The notes: generated by a model from the sequence alone, not told the origin. Numbered from the stretch's first letter, positions 25,200 through 37,093 are shown. The stretch is DNA of 64,000 bases from Rosellinia necatrix (GCA_021209875.1 JAGYVD010000003.1:1922001-1986000); one strand, 5' to 3'. Numbers and translations: made by a program.

Positions 25200-25320
25200 G
25201 GTAGACGGTAGACGGACGATGGCCGACGGTCGATGACCAATGTTCGATGGTCAACGGTCGTTGGTCAACGGTCGACGGTCGACAGTCGACGTTGGCAGAT
25301 GCTCGACGCTCGACGCTGGC
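25200..25320. repeat. GGTCGAC-rich degenerate repeat patch
   Basis: Imperfect units of GACGGTCGA/GGTCAACG/GCTCGACGCT recur about a dozen times, several of them palindromic GTCGAC. A related patch of CGTCGAACGTC-type units lies at about 13030-13105. Confidence 0.7.
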
Positions 25321-25847
25321 AGAGATGGCTGGTGGGATGGATATATGCCAAGAAATACGTTGTATGTGTCTCTGCCAGAGTTTGTGCCTAAGATGGGTCC
25401 TGCCTGAGTCCTGGCTGTGTTGGGGGTCTCGTCTCTCCCGGCCTTCGAGGGACGGGGGAGGAAAAGGTTATTGACGGAAGACTGGGCTGGCCCGGAAGGA
25501 GGCTGCATGCCTGAATCATAAACAGCGAAATGCAATGCAGCCTTGTCTTTATTGTACCTACCCAGCGGTACTGTTGTATCGATGATACGATGGTGACTGT
25601 GGGCTGATATTGCTCGGGTACATGTTGTTCTCGACATCCGGCACTGTAAGTTTGCGTACTCGCCTAGCTCTGCTTGGGTATCTGAGAGTCTGATCCCCAC
25701 GGGTGTACATATGCATGCTTGGGCGAGCCGGTTAACAGTTCCAGTTGAGCGGGTCCCGAGTTTATAGCGGAGGCAGCTCCTGCCATACCAAGTATCGAAC
25801 CCATAATACTTTCGCTTTATTGGCTATAATGCGCCCAACTTACCGAG

Positions 25848-26085
25848 TACCTAAGTACTTGGTGGCCAACCTACCTACCTAGGTACCTACTTACCTACCT
25901 AAGTAGGTAGGTAGGTAAGTAGGTAGGTATATTGATGTAGGGTATTGCCCTGCTAAAGGCAACAGGTCCAAGGTTTATATATTGCAATCGAGACAGGAGG
26001 GCGTTGTCGAGTTCGAGTGAGGCTACCTAGGTACCTACTTACATACTTCCTTACCTAGTAGGTACCTAGGTAAGTAGGTAGGGTA
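25848..26085. repeat. ACCTAGGT palindromic repeat blocks
   Basis: Two clusters of ACCT/AGGT tetranucleotides arranged as inverted repeats able to fold into hairpins; one spans roughly 25868-25930 with TACCTACCTAGGTA on one arm and AAGTAGGTAGGTAGGTA on the other. The same words recur at about 1400-1460, 12305-12380, 12600-12640, 32190-32270, 45900-45965 and 63775-63810. Confidence 0.75.
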
Positions 26086-26897
26086 GGACATATTCAAACC
26101 ACCGAAGTAACTACCTCAGGTGAAATAACCTTAGGGTTAGGTAACACTAACAGCCTCCATATTTAGTTTTCAAGCAAGTACCGCACTTCGTAGTGTAGGT
26201 ATACTAACATACTTACCTACCTGTCTAGCCTATACAGGTGACTGCCTAGCCCATAGTGGTTAGCTCTAATCACTTATCTGAACACTTTCAACAAGCATTT
26301 TAGGGCGCATTGACATGGGGAGCATATTGTGTCTGGGAGCTGTCTGAAATGTGCCTGTGATAGGTGTTGCTGTCGATCCCGGCATCGTCGTCATCTTGTG
26401 ATCCATTCTTTTTCCTATCCTTCCTCGGGGGGGTAACAGGCATCAGCATAGATCTCTTCCCAGGCATCAGCTGCACCAGCTGCACCGTACATTGTTTTCC
26501 AGGCAGTTTGCTGTACACTACTTATACAAGCCAACCTCTTTGTGGCCCTCTTCTCTCTTCTTGGTTTATCGTCGGGGGGGGGAATTGATTACTTGCCTTA
26601 TAGTAAGTACCCAGTCAAGCTCGGTCAATCTTATTAGCTGTTCAGGGGCGGCGCAGCGTATTCTGCCTCTGCCTCCTTTCCCGCTCGAATAAAAGCAAAG
26701 CGACCAAGCTTCTTGAACACACCACCTACCCTCTGTCTCTCTCTCTCTCTCTCTCTCCTTCCCTCACTAGTCGCCATTCTCATCACCCACACTCATACTC
26801 TCACACTCCTTTGATCAACACTCCCTTGATCAACAACTCCTTGCCCGAGCAGGTTCACAATTGGCAATTGCGGCGATCCGCGCGCAAACCATCCAAA

Positions 26898-28818
26898 ATG
26901 GCGCAGAATAACATGTATAATCTCGTTACTCTGATAAAACGGTGAGTGGTCTTTCGTCCACCGTCTTCATCCACCGCCCTCGTCCCATCATCATCCCTCC
27001 TTCACATTTCTTGCTCCTTGTTCCTTGTCCCTTGTTCCCGGTCCCTTGTCCTGTCCTGTGCCTTGACCCCCCCCCCCCCTCCTCTTGACCTCTCAACTTG
27101 ATCCTGACCTGACTTGACTACCGCCAGGCTCGAAGCTGCCACGACGCGACTAGAAGACATTGCGTCGTCCACCCTCGAGCTCCCGCATGCCGTCCCTGCC
27201 CTGTCACAGACCATCACAGCGCCCTCCGACCAGTCTGGCGGCGCCACTCCTTTGCCCTCAGCCTCGTCTTCTGCTTCCCCGGTCACCTCGCCTCCGGTCC
27301 CTCGGGATCCTCTTCCAGAGTCCGTGGAGGAATTCGATAACTTCATCAACCATTCCGTCGATAAATATGCCAAGGCCAGTGATAAGCTGGGTGGTTTGAT
27401 TGCCGAGCAGGCCTCAAAGGTCTACGATGGCTTCAAACAGCAACGTCGCTTTCTGCTCATCTCCACCAAGGCAAAGAAACCCGACATCTCCGTTTCCGCC
27501 GATATGTTGGTCTACCAGGACTTGCTCAAGCCAATTAACGAATCTCTCATGGCCGTTGGCGGCATCAGGGATTCGAACCGCGGATCCCCCGTGTCTACCC
27601 AATTGAGTGCTGTGGCGGAAGGGATCATGGTGTTGGCCTGGGTCACCGTGGACAGGCAGCCGTTCAAGCATGTGGACGAGTCACTTGGCTCCGCTCAATT
27701 CTTTGGGAACCGTGTTTTGAGCGAACATAAGGATAAGTGCGAACGACGGCCCGTTCTAGAGGCAGTGGTACTAGCATACTGATAATCACCTCCTGTAGGA
27801 GCCCCGAGCAAATCGAGTGGATCCAATCCTTCTACCAGATATTCCGCGACCTCACCGAATATGTCAAACAATACTTTCCCAATGGTATCCCCTGGAACCC
27901 GCAAGGTCAATCGGCAGCCGAGGTCGCCAAGACGATATCGGCGTCCGGCAGTGCCGCGCCACCTCCCGCGCCGCCGGCTCCCGGTGGTGCGTCTGCTCCG
28001 CCCCCTCCGCCGCCGCCTGGCCCCCCGCCGGTCCTGCAGATCAAGGACGAGGCCCAGCCGAAGGCAGACTCGGGCCTGGGTGCTGTATTCGGCGAAATCA
28101 ACAAAGGAAGTGACGTGACGAAGGGGTTGCGGAAGGTGGATAAGTCACAAATGACGCACAAGAACCCGTCATTGAGAGCGGGTTCAACCGTCTCCGACCT
28201 CGATTCATCTGCGCGGGGGAAGAGCGCTCCTGGCAAGAAGCCCAAGCCCGAGAGCATGAGGGTTAAGAAGCCACCCAAGAAGGAGCTTGATGGCAACAAA
28301 TGGACAATCGTGAGGGCCCCCTCGAATATTGCAGGCCAGGGAAGGAAATCCGCAAAACTGACACTAGCTTCTAGGAAAACTACGAAAAACACAACGAGCC
28401 CATTGAGATTCAAGTGTCCATGTCCCAGGCCGTACTAATCAGCAAGTGCAGCCACACAACCATCATCCTCAAGGGCAAGGCAAATGCCGTGACAATCGAG
28501 AATTCCCAACGCCTGTCGCTCGTCATCGACAGCCTAGTCTCCACCGTCGACGTCGTCAAGTCCTCGAACTTTGCCCTGCAAGTCCTCGGCCACTTGCCCA
28601 CCATCCTGCTAGACCAGCTCGACGGCGCGCAGATATACTTGAGCAGGGAGAGCATCTCAACCCGCATCTTCTCGAGCAAGTCATCTAGTGTTAACGTCAA
28701 CGTGCTTGCGAACGAAGAGGACGACTATGTTGAGATTCCCCTCCCATACCAAATCTGCTCCCAATTCGACGAGAAGAAGGGCGAGATGGTCAACGAGATT
28801 GTGGACCACGCCGGCTAG
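26898..28818 (+). CDS. srv2: Adenylyl cyclase-associated protein (Srv2/CAP)
   Basis: Actin-recycling protein that also binds adenylyl cyclase, linking Ras/cAMP signalling to actin turnover with cofilin. Exons 26898-26941, 27128-27736, 27799-28309 and 28375-28818 give 535 residues, the normal size. Domains in order: an N-terminal cyclase-binding coiled coil with RLEAATTRLEDIAS (about 15-30), the helical folded domain containing EEFDNFINHSVDKYA and the EWIQSFYQIFRDLTEYV segment, a proline-rich stretch of PPPAPPAPGG and PPPPPPPGPPP type (about 270-300), a WH2-like actin-binding motif (LGAVFGEINKGSDVTKGL), a basic linker, and the C-terminal beta-helix CARP domain beginning near NKWTIENYEKHNEP that binds ADP-actin. 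The start ATG in CCAAAATGGCG context encodes the conserved opening. All introns are standard. Confidence 0.97.
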
Positions 28819-29575
28819 TTCGAACTAGCCCCTACGACAAACCTGCCATGTCAATTGCTAGAACGGACACACATTCGAACACCTACGGCCATGTAGCGAA
28901 TTGAGTGACGAGAGTATGTAAATGTATTGGATGTAGATCATGCCCAACAGGGGAAAAAATTCGTGGTGGGATTAATTAGAAAGAACGTGCTTGGCGAGGC
29001 TTTCTTCCTTCGGTCCGATGGCGTCTAAGGAGGAATATCCCATACAAGCGCGCCATGCACATAGCCAAGTGGCGCACAAACAAATGCAATGCAAATGCAA
29101 TGCCATGTTTATTGTTGTATCCTCTAGGTATCATCTGTCTTTTGGCATCAATCGAAGCATTTACAGGACTTGGCGTTTCAACTGTACCTGGCAGGCAGGC
29201 AGGCAATTAATTGGCCCTCCCCTCCCCCCCTTTTATTCGGGCCAGTGCACATGAATTACACTCATCTATCTATCCTATTTGCTACCCCTTTGCAGTTATT
29301 TATGGATAGGCATAGTTGGTAAAGCAAAACCCAGTCGCTAAATAAAGCGTTCGTGAAACGATTGTTTTAGTTTTGATTGGATTCATGCAATAGCTCTATA
29401 TACAATAGTTGGCGCCACCCACCCGCCCTTGCATCTTCTAGCTTTTTTCATCACTTTACTAGTCTATTGGGCGTGTATATGTTACATAGCAAACATATGC
29501 GGGAGCCGCGGTAATTATAGGCGCAAGCCGGTCTAGATCAAAACGACATTGCTGCTTGCAAACTTATTTTATAGT
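28819..29575. other. Convergent intergenic region, CAP and carnitine acetyltransferase
   Basis: 3' regions of two convergent genes. No supported gene or clear repeat, apart from short CAATGCAAATGCAATG words near 29083-29103 and a CAGG run near 29190. Confidence 0.6.
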
Positions 29576-31600
29576 TTATAGCTTAGCCTTAGGCGCCTCG
29601 AGGGTCGGCAGTAGTAGATCGCGGATCTCGCCGGCGGCCTCGTTGAGGTAATAACTCATCTTCTGACTACCAAGACCCTTGGAGACGATATTGAAGTTGA
29701 GGCTGTAGAGTAGTGAATTGATGATTAGCTCCATGTTATTATTGTTACGACAGAGGTGAAGAAGGAAAAAAAAAAAATTAGATATTGGGGGTGATCTGAA
29801 ATAAAGATGCGCTGCAAGCGAAACTTACCTGTTCTCGTTGATCATATACGCAATACCAAACCCGGCATCGATGACCTGGCTCCATCCGTAGCCGTTGAAG
29901 AATTCGGAGCTCAGCTGGCTTGTAGATAAGTACCACGATGAGCTGTATCCATACGCCGGGTCCTTGTAGATGGCAGGGATTTCCTCGCCGGACTCAAGCA
30001 GCTTCTTGAGTCCGAAGAGGTGGCGGTCTACACCCTTGCCGTCGGATGCGGCTGTGATGTACTCGCCATGTGCGGCGATAGCCTTGCGGAAGAGAGCGAT
30101 GCGATCCTGGTCCGAAACGCTGGGGTCCGCTGTAGCATTGCAGAAGGCCACGCTGTCGTCCGATACCGTGCGGCATGTCTCGGTGCGGCCGAGCTGGAAC
30201 CGTCGTGTTGCCGCCGATTCGTATGTGGGCCGGTTCTTGCCGTACATCTTGTAGTATGCCAACTGAATCACCATCTGTACGTATGCATCGGGCGAGCACT
30301 TGAATTTCTTAATGAGGCCTTTTCCGTAACCTTGGTAGGCCTGAACGGCAAGCTCGTGCTGCCCAATGACGGTAGCAAAGTCCTTGGTGGCGCGGTCGAT
30401 TTCGGCCTGCACCTCAGGGGTGATCTCGAAGTTGACGGGCACGGGGTCCGACAAATTCGACCGCACGGCCGGGTTGCTGAAGTCAAGCTTGTTGCCGAAT
30501 ATGGCATCGTTGACGTAGTCGTTCAGCCGGTGTGTGGGTGTCCCGTCCATCATGCTGTGCTCGCCCATGAAGCCCGACGTGCCATTATCGTTCACAATGA
30601 ACTGAAGCGGCTTGTCGTACCAACGGTTCTGGCCGTCTCCGTGCCAGTACTGGTGCGCCCGCTCCTCCAGGGTCACGGGGGCCGCATCGTCCAAGCAAAC
30701 AACAAACGAAGCAGACTCGATGGCCTCGAGCGCCGCTGCGTTCTTGGGCGAGGCATCCAGAAGGATTTGGCGAGCGTCTGTCCAGACGTCCCTGTTCTCG
30801 CTAGTCAGGGCGCCGACGGCCGGCACCCGCTGAGCGAGCTCGTAGACCTTGGCGAACTGCGCCTCGAGCTCTGTGGTGTTCAACTGCTGCCCATTGGCCT
30901 CGTGCGCGATCTTGAAGAACTGGTTCTTGCGGATGGCAATTATGTGCTTGTGGTCCTTGGCGTCGAACTTGACAGGGTAATCGGCAGGCTTAGCAGCCAC
31001 TCTGCTGGCATTGAACATCCACTTGTAGCTGTCCATGCAGATTGGGAGCTTCTTCATGTATTCAGGCTCGAGCGTGCCGGTGTCGACCTGCTTTTTGAAC
31101 TCAAGCGCGGCTGTGGTAAGGGCGGCTGCACGCTTGGCGGGGTCCCGTCGGCGACGGTCATCGCGATGTGAATAGAAGTAGCTGACGTAGGGGACAACAG
31201 GGTCGCGGTACGACAAATAGGCCGCATCGTTCCACCACTCGGAGATCCAGTTCTTGATCTTGGGATCCTCCCTCTTCGCGATCAGCTTCTTCTGCAGCTT
31301 CTCGCCGACGCCGCCCGGCCTGATGAAATCCTCGACGGCCTTTTTGCTTGCGGCAAACTCGACGGGGCTCAGTAACGGGTGTATGCTCTTCACATAGCGG
31401 GCGGCAGTCTCCTCTAGGGTTGGGACGGGCAGGCGCGGCAGGGACTCCTGAAACCGGAGCATGGGCCCTTTCGACTTATCCTCGGCATAGCCTGTGACTT
31501 TCTGTGAGCAACGGGGACCTCGCCGGGACTCGACAGGCCTGGTGGCCAGGAACTGACCTTTGGGGAGGGAGCTGTTGCTCCGTTTCGAAGGGGGCGCCAT
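29576..31600 (-). CDS. cat2: Carnitine acetyltransferase with C-terminal PTS1
   Basis: Moves acetyl groups between CoA and carnitine so that acetyl units can leave peroxisomes and enter mitochondria during growth on fatty acids or acetate. Exon 1 is 31600-29829 and exon 2 is 29702-29576 (minus strand), giving 632 residues. Seen: the choline/carnitine acyltransferase opening (ESLPRLPVPTLEETAARYV, about 52-70), the catalytic His in GEHSMMDGTP (about His348), and the carnitine and CoA motifs including TETCRTVSDDS (about 466-476). The last three residues are Ala-Lys-Leu, a good PTS1 peroxisomal signal, coded by the small last exon after a standard GTAAGT donor. Bases 31498-31557 could be a 60-base intron (GTCAGT to AAAG) lying in frame without a stop. 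If removed, the N-terminus reads LPK-VTGYAEDKSKGPM, closer to relatives; if retained, it adds an Arg-rich segment. Confidence 0.93.
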
Positions 31601-33949
31601 GAGGGGAGTCTACGCAAGGCAGCCAGTCAATACAGGGAACACAGGGATTTATGGCGAATGTTTGACCGTCGAAGCCCAAGGCCAAAAATCAAAAGTCAAA
31701 AAGAGTCAAAGAGCCGAGGTGGACACGATTTACCGTTGCGACTGTGCCTCGTCTTATTAAGGATCGGAGAGCGGTACCCTGTGCCCGACTCTTTGCCAAT
31801 GAAGTCAACATCACAGCGTACGGTCTGAGTAAGGAAGGGGGAGGAGAAGGGAAGGAAGGAAGGATATGTCAAGAAGTGTGGACTCCTCGGTACTAGTCGT
31901 TCTTAATTTGCGTCCGGGGACGAATATTTGTGTATGGGTCGCGGGACAACGAGATGCGAAAGAAGCCGCGGATGTAGTGTATTGGTCTATGTATCATGAG
32001 GTACGTACAGCCAGGTCACTACCGCACAGTGCCCTGTCCATTGACGTATCCGGCTCTCTCGGTAGGTACCTACATTAGTTATATGTACCTGCGCTTAGTA
32101 CTTATCGATAGCATTATACTGTCTTGCTAATGCGCCAAATTCCTATTAAATCCCTCCCCGACTCCTGCGCGTGAGAGCAGGTACGTAGGTGAGTGCCTAG
32201 GTAGGTAGCTGCTATGTACGAAGGTACGGGGCCTTGTGCTGCTTTGCCGGTTTGGTGTAATGTAGGTAGGTAGTTTGTTATGCTGTACTTTCACGACGGT
32301 ATACAAGGTCGGCAGATCGGCTTTGTCCGCTGTAACCCCTCGATGCCGAGGTAAACCTTCGCCGGCGCACTCCATAGTAATTCCAAGCCTGCCTACTTGT
32401 AAAGTAGGTGAGGTACGTACCCTCATAATAAAATTTAGCCGCGCTATCCTGTCATAAACTACCAAAACGGCTAAAGGGCACGTTCCAGGTGGCCCCAGAT
32501 GCCCCGGAGTAACGGGGAAAGCCCATATACACTAGAGCATGGTTTCGTCAGATGCTGCTGCCAGTTATGCTATGTACAGCACCGTACAAGTAGGTATGGT
32601 GATCTATCAATTCCTCAATCAATTGGCACCCTTCATTATTTATTATGGGACTGCGGCTCAAAAGGCAGGCGAAGCTGAAGTCACACCCTCGTCGCAGCAC
32701 AACAGCTACTTGTATGTACAAGCCAACAAGCCAGCAATGACTCGACCCCCCCCTGTCCGTTCACATGTCATGCTTCGTGCATCGCCATGCCAGCCTATTG
32801 GGCGTATCACGCGCAGAGAATCTTGTCTCCTGGACCCTTGAATTGCATCCTTCCGGCCGTTTGTAGTGTCGCGACCATCTCGGAGTTATGGAAGCGCACC
32901 ATCCTTGATCATGCCACGCGAGATCTATGTAGTGTATGTATGTGTCTAACCTATCTTCTGATCTATTCCATCCACCCCATATACCCCCATATACCCCCAT
33001 ATACCCCCATCTACTCTATCTACTCTATCTAGATAGTGCACATATATGCTCGGTCGTCGCATCTATCCTGAGTTTGCATCGCGGAGTCAAATCATATTTT
33101 AACCTCTCCGCGCACGGGGGATAGCGAGGTGCTCCACGAGGTGTGTTTGGTGAATTGCCCTTGGATCGGTGTCCCAGGAATGAAGGTGGTAGGTTCCGAG
33201 CGAGATTCGCCGCTTGAATCCTATCGATCCCGGGGAAGCACCTCCGCTTTCGCGAGACGTCCGGGAATGCTATTATGGCTTGGCAAAAAAGAGCCGATCA
33301 GTTGGGGTTAACTAGTTGGAGAGCTCTCACCACCCCGGACCAACCCAATGGCAGAAGAAGAAGAAGAAAAGAATAAAAAGGAAAAGGAAAAAAGAGAAGA
33401 AAAAATGGGGACAAAAAAAAAATTAAAAAAAAACTCAACTTCTGTTGACCTTTTCTTGCCCTCTTATTCTTCTTCTTTTTCTTCTCTTCTCTCTCGTGGT
33501 AATTGAAGATATGTGTGCATGCTCATGTGTTGTGTTGTAGGCAAGCCTTCGAATGCCCCAATGCGTATAAATGAATCTTCGGGCTTCCGTCATAGCAATC
33601 CAACCCCGGATGTCTCACCCGCGCGGCTATGGGCTATCGCCGACATGAAGTCTTACTAACATTCCATATTTTGTTATTTACGTTCCGTCGTCGGCATTCG
33701 ATGCCATCGCGACCATATCTCGGGGCGGGCACGCCTCTTCAAATACAGGCTATGGCGCTTCATTACTTGTCGCCTCGAACCATGGTTTGTATAAGCGCTG
33801 TCACTTTATCGTCGCCAACATAGTATCTTGACCAGAAGGTCAGCCCCTCGTTTACCCCCCCTCCCCCAGTCATTCCTTGATCCTCTTTTTTTTTTTTCTT
33901 CTTTTTGGTGTGTGTGTATGTGTTATTTCTTGTTTCCTAAATCTCCACC
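31601..33949. promoter_or_regulatory. Divergent intergenic region, carnitine acetyltransferase and GH16-WSC
   Basis: About 2.3 kb without a supported gene. It holds AGGTAGGTA words (about 32185-32270), three perfect 10-base ATACCCCCAT copies (32981-33010), a purine-rich A/G stretch (33350-33430) next to T/C-rich sequence, and a T tract and GT run just upstream of 33950. A first exon with a secretion signal for the GH16 protein might hide here, but I could not identify one. Confidence 0.5.
32981..33010. repeat. Three 10-bp tandem copies (ATACCCCCAT)
   Basis: Perfect copies at 32981-32990, 32991-33000 and 33001-33010, preceded by a partial copy. Confidence 0.9.
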
Positions 33950-36600
33950 ATGGCCTATTCGCTTTCGACGCATTACGCTGGCCAGGGGCTCATTGACGGG
34001 TTCAACTTTTTTCACCGGCCAGGATCCCACCCATGGCTTCGTCGAGTAAGGGACACCCTAACGCTATAGGTAAGAATGGCTGACTAAGTCTAAGCCAGCT
34101 ATTTAAGTAAGGAGGAGGCCATGACTAGTAATATCGTCTCTATCGATGAGTTCAACAGAGTTAAGCTCGGGGTCGATTCGATCAATACGTACTCAACTAG
34201 TGATAGGGGCAGACCGAGTGTCAGACTCACGAGCAATCACCATTTTACCCATGGCCTTTTCATCGCCGATTTCGCCCACATGCCTAGCTCCACGTGCGGG
34301 ACATGGCCAACATGTAACTCAAGCCTCTTATCCCGAACTTCCTAACTCAAAAACTAACACCCCCAAGTTTGGGCTTTCAATAGCGAGGGAAACGGCTCGT
34401 TTTGGCCCAAGGGCGGAGAGGTTGATATCATTGAGGGAGCTAACACGGCACAGAGAAACCTATTCTCCGCTCATACGTGAGTCCCTCCCACGGAACAAAT
34501 TAACGTGAGATGAAGCCGATTTCTAAGCGAAAGCAGCACGCCAGGGTGTCGGGCTCCAAAATCAGGGTTTACAGGAGCCCAGGGCTCAACGGATTGTTCC
34601 TTAAGTGTACGCGTTACGACCTCCTTCCTTGAGCACAGGATATTTGACTCATACGCACTTCGTAGCTTGACAATATCGGTTGTAATTACGCCGCACCCCT
34701 ATCCGAAAATGCCACATACGGCGACGCTTTCAACGCCCAGGGCGGTGGTATATACGCATTGGAGTGGGACGCGCAAGATATCAAGATATGGCATTTCTCT
34801 CGCACGGCTGTCCCCAACAACATCCATCTCGCGCCGGTGACCACACCAGACCCAGCCACCTGGGGTCCGCCGCACGCGCTCTTCGGGGGTTCGGGCTGCG
34901 AGGCAGATTCGTACTTTTTCAACATGAGTCTGGCCATCAATACGGTGGGCGAGCACTTGTTCTTAAATGCCGGCTCCCGGAACGGCCACTGACACGAAAG
35001 GGGTAGAACTTCTGCGGCTCATACGCTGGCAATGTCTGGGGCATCACCGACCAATGCGACAAGCTCGCCCCGACCTGCGAGGAATACGTCGCGATGAATC
35101 CGAGGAGCTTCGACAACACCTTCTGGCAGATAAACTACATCGATGTATATGAGAAGCCGGCGCGGATTAACAGCGCCGCACCGCTTCACCTACCGAGCAA
35201 CTCTTCGACCTTGCACCCTCCAGCCTCGAGAACTACCACCACCACAAGCACCTTAGCCGTCAGTAATAATGCCGTGCTGCCGACCAGGACGCGAACCATC
35301 ACGGTGTCCACAGTCACGCAGGTGATCTCGGCCGCCGAGCCCACCCGAACGAGCGGCGGACTCGCCGACCCCGCGGCGATCGACGGATGGACTCTCCTCG
35401 GCTGCTTCGGCCCTCTCGCGGGCTACAAGTCGTTCACCCAAACATCCTCATTCCCGACAATGGACAACAAGGCCTGCGTGGCGAGCTGCGCAGGTCATAA
35501 ATACGCCGGTGTCTCTGGCGAGTATGGAGCCCACCTACCCCCCCCTTCTCTTTCCTCGAGTAAATGAATTCGCCAGCTCCAGGCGCTAACTAAACCCGTA
35601 CCACAGAACCTGCTACTGCGCCGACGCCCTCGGCAACGCGACGGCCGTCGCGAACGACCGGTGCGACATGCCGTGCCCGGGGGACCCGCACTCCGTCTGC
35701 GGCGGCGAGGTCCTCCTCTCCGCGAGCGAGCAGGCCTTCTCCTCCTCCTCCTCCTCCTCGGTGCCGGGTTTCATGGGGATCGCGCGAACGGGCTCGCTCC
35801 TCCAGAACATCACGCTACCAGACGACGTGCGCTCGTCGCAGCGTCTAAACCCGCTCCTCCCGCGCGGCGACAATAACAACAACAACAACAACAACAACAA
35901 CAACGTTGACGACGACCACCACCCCCCCACGGTTCTCCGCCTGCTCACGGTCTACGGCGAGATCAGCCGCGACGTCCCGCCCGGCGCGCCCGGCAAGGGC
36001 GCGAGCCCGCCTCGCCGCAGCAGTAGCAGCGCGGCGAACAACCAAACCGCGGCGGAGGCGGCGGCGGCGGCGACGGCGACCGTGACGAGCGCCGTGACGG
36101 TCACCTTCGCGACCGTGTGCCCCACGGACGCGCGGCGGCTGATCACGCTCGAATACGTGACCGCGGTGACGGTCGTGGCGACGGCGGGACGGCGCTGCGG
36201 GGGCTGCCCGGCGCGGACGTTGGCGCCGGCGGACGTGGTCCCGATGACCACGTACGCGCAGGCCTGCGACGCCTGCGGCCCGCGCGGCGAGCGCGCCGTC
36301 ACGCTCACCGTGCCCCGCGCCATGGCCGCCGGCGCGGGCGGCGCCCACGTCATGGCCGTCGCCGTGCAGACCGTCGTCCCGGTCCTCGCGTCGCCGTCGA
36401 ACTCTTCTTCTTCCTCCTCCTCCTCCTCCTCCCCCGCCATCACGACTCCCTGTCCCGGACCCGGCACATCTACCGCCGTGCCCGTCGTCGGCGTCGGCGC
36501 CGCCACTGCTGCCGTCGGTAGCGCGGCGGGGTTCTTGCGGACGCTCGGGTGCGCGCTCGCGCTTTGGCTCTTCGTTTTCGAGATCGGGGTCATCCTATGA
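33950..36600 (+). CDS. GH16 glucanase fused to a WSC domain (one frame break)
   Basis: Predicted cell-surface or secreted beta-glucanase (GH16 endo-1,3(4)-beta-glucanase type) with a WSC carbohydrate-binding domain. Exons 33950-34045, 34099-34313, 34368-34476, 34537-34606, 34666-34944, 35007-35521 and 35607-36600 give about 758 residues once a 1-base excess in a T run (34007-34012) is discounted. GH16 signatures: STHYAGQGLIDGFNF, the active-site motif GEVDIIEGAN (nucleophile about Glu121, acid/base about Glu126), AHTTPGC, YGDAFNAQGGG and NYIDVYEKP. The WSC domain starts near Cys389 (LLGCFGPLAGY) and runs through TCYCADALGNA to CPGDPHSVCGG. It is followed by a Ser run, an Asn run coded by AAC repeats, Thr/Ser/Ala-rich sequence, and a hydrophobic C-terminus suited to a GPI anchor or membrane tail. 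No signal peptide follows the chosen ATG, so an upstream exon may be missing. All six introns are spliceable, which argues against long-standing decay. Confidence 0.85.
34007..34012 (+). other. Homopolymer frame break (T6) in the GH16-WSC gene
   Basis: Upstream, the frame reads THYAGQGLIDGFNF; directly after the six T, the next frame reads FFTGQDPTHGFVD, which is the expected continuation. Five T would keep one frame. No intron fits. Confidence 0.8.
35869..35904 (+). repeat. (AAC)n run coding poly-Asn in the GH16-WSC gene
   Basis: About eleven AAC/AAT triplets encode a poly-Asn stretch after the WSC domain, in frame and followed by more coding sequence. Confidence 0.9.
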
Positions 36601-37093
36601 TGAGTAGACCGATCGTGAAAGTGCTCGATTTTTTTTTTTACAATCGCTAGAAAAGGGGGTTTGTAGATCGGTTGCTAGCAGGGCTATTGTATCGTCGTCC
36701 CCTAAAACATGTAACGAGAGGCTCGGGTATGGAAAACAAAGGGGAACAGGCACTCGGTTCGTATTATAGGCATCGTGAGTGGCGTCTCATTACAAAATAG
36801 GCACCACGAGTATGTGGTGCGGTTTCGGGTTTCCTAGGCGTTAATTTTAGGTTTACGAGTATTTCTCAATGAATAAAACCAATGTCAACAGGTTATTAGT
36901 TTCCCATTTCCAGGTCCCTATCTTCCGCACACACAAAAGGTTTCCCCATGCTATTACAGCTACCAATTTACCCCAGCAACATCCCTATTTAGATCGACTC
37001 AGTAAGTATACATAAAATGTCATACCTAATACATAGAGCATGAGCTCACTCACATCAAAGCCTTCAAAGCTACGATTCCAACGTAAGGAATAC
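36601..37093. other. Convergent 3' regions, GH16-WSC and TMEM16
   Basis: AT-rich tail-to-tail spacer of about 490 bases with a T9-10 tract near 36631. No supported gene. Confidence 0.6.

Larger units (their letters stand above)
24741..26897. promoter_or_regulatory. Divergent promoter region, Mak32-like and Srv2/CAP
   Basis: About 2.2 kb with no supported gene. From left to right: the CRE near 24790, a purine-rich stretch with GGATGGA repeats (about 25120-25200), a GGTCGAC-rich patch (25200-25320), two blocks of ACCTAGGT-like palindromes (about 25850-25930 and 26025-26085), and a CT tract at 26731-26758 ending 140 bases before the CAP start codon. Such CT tracts are common just upstream of transcription starts in filamentous fungi. 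Confidence 0.55.

Noticed and set aside
30020..31171. 383-codon plus-strand frame opposite the carnitine acetyltransferase
   Set aside because: Mirror of a strongly conserved enzyme; lacks any recognisable domain.
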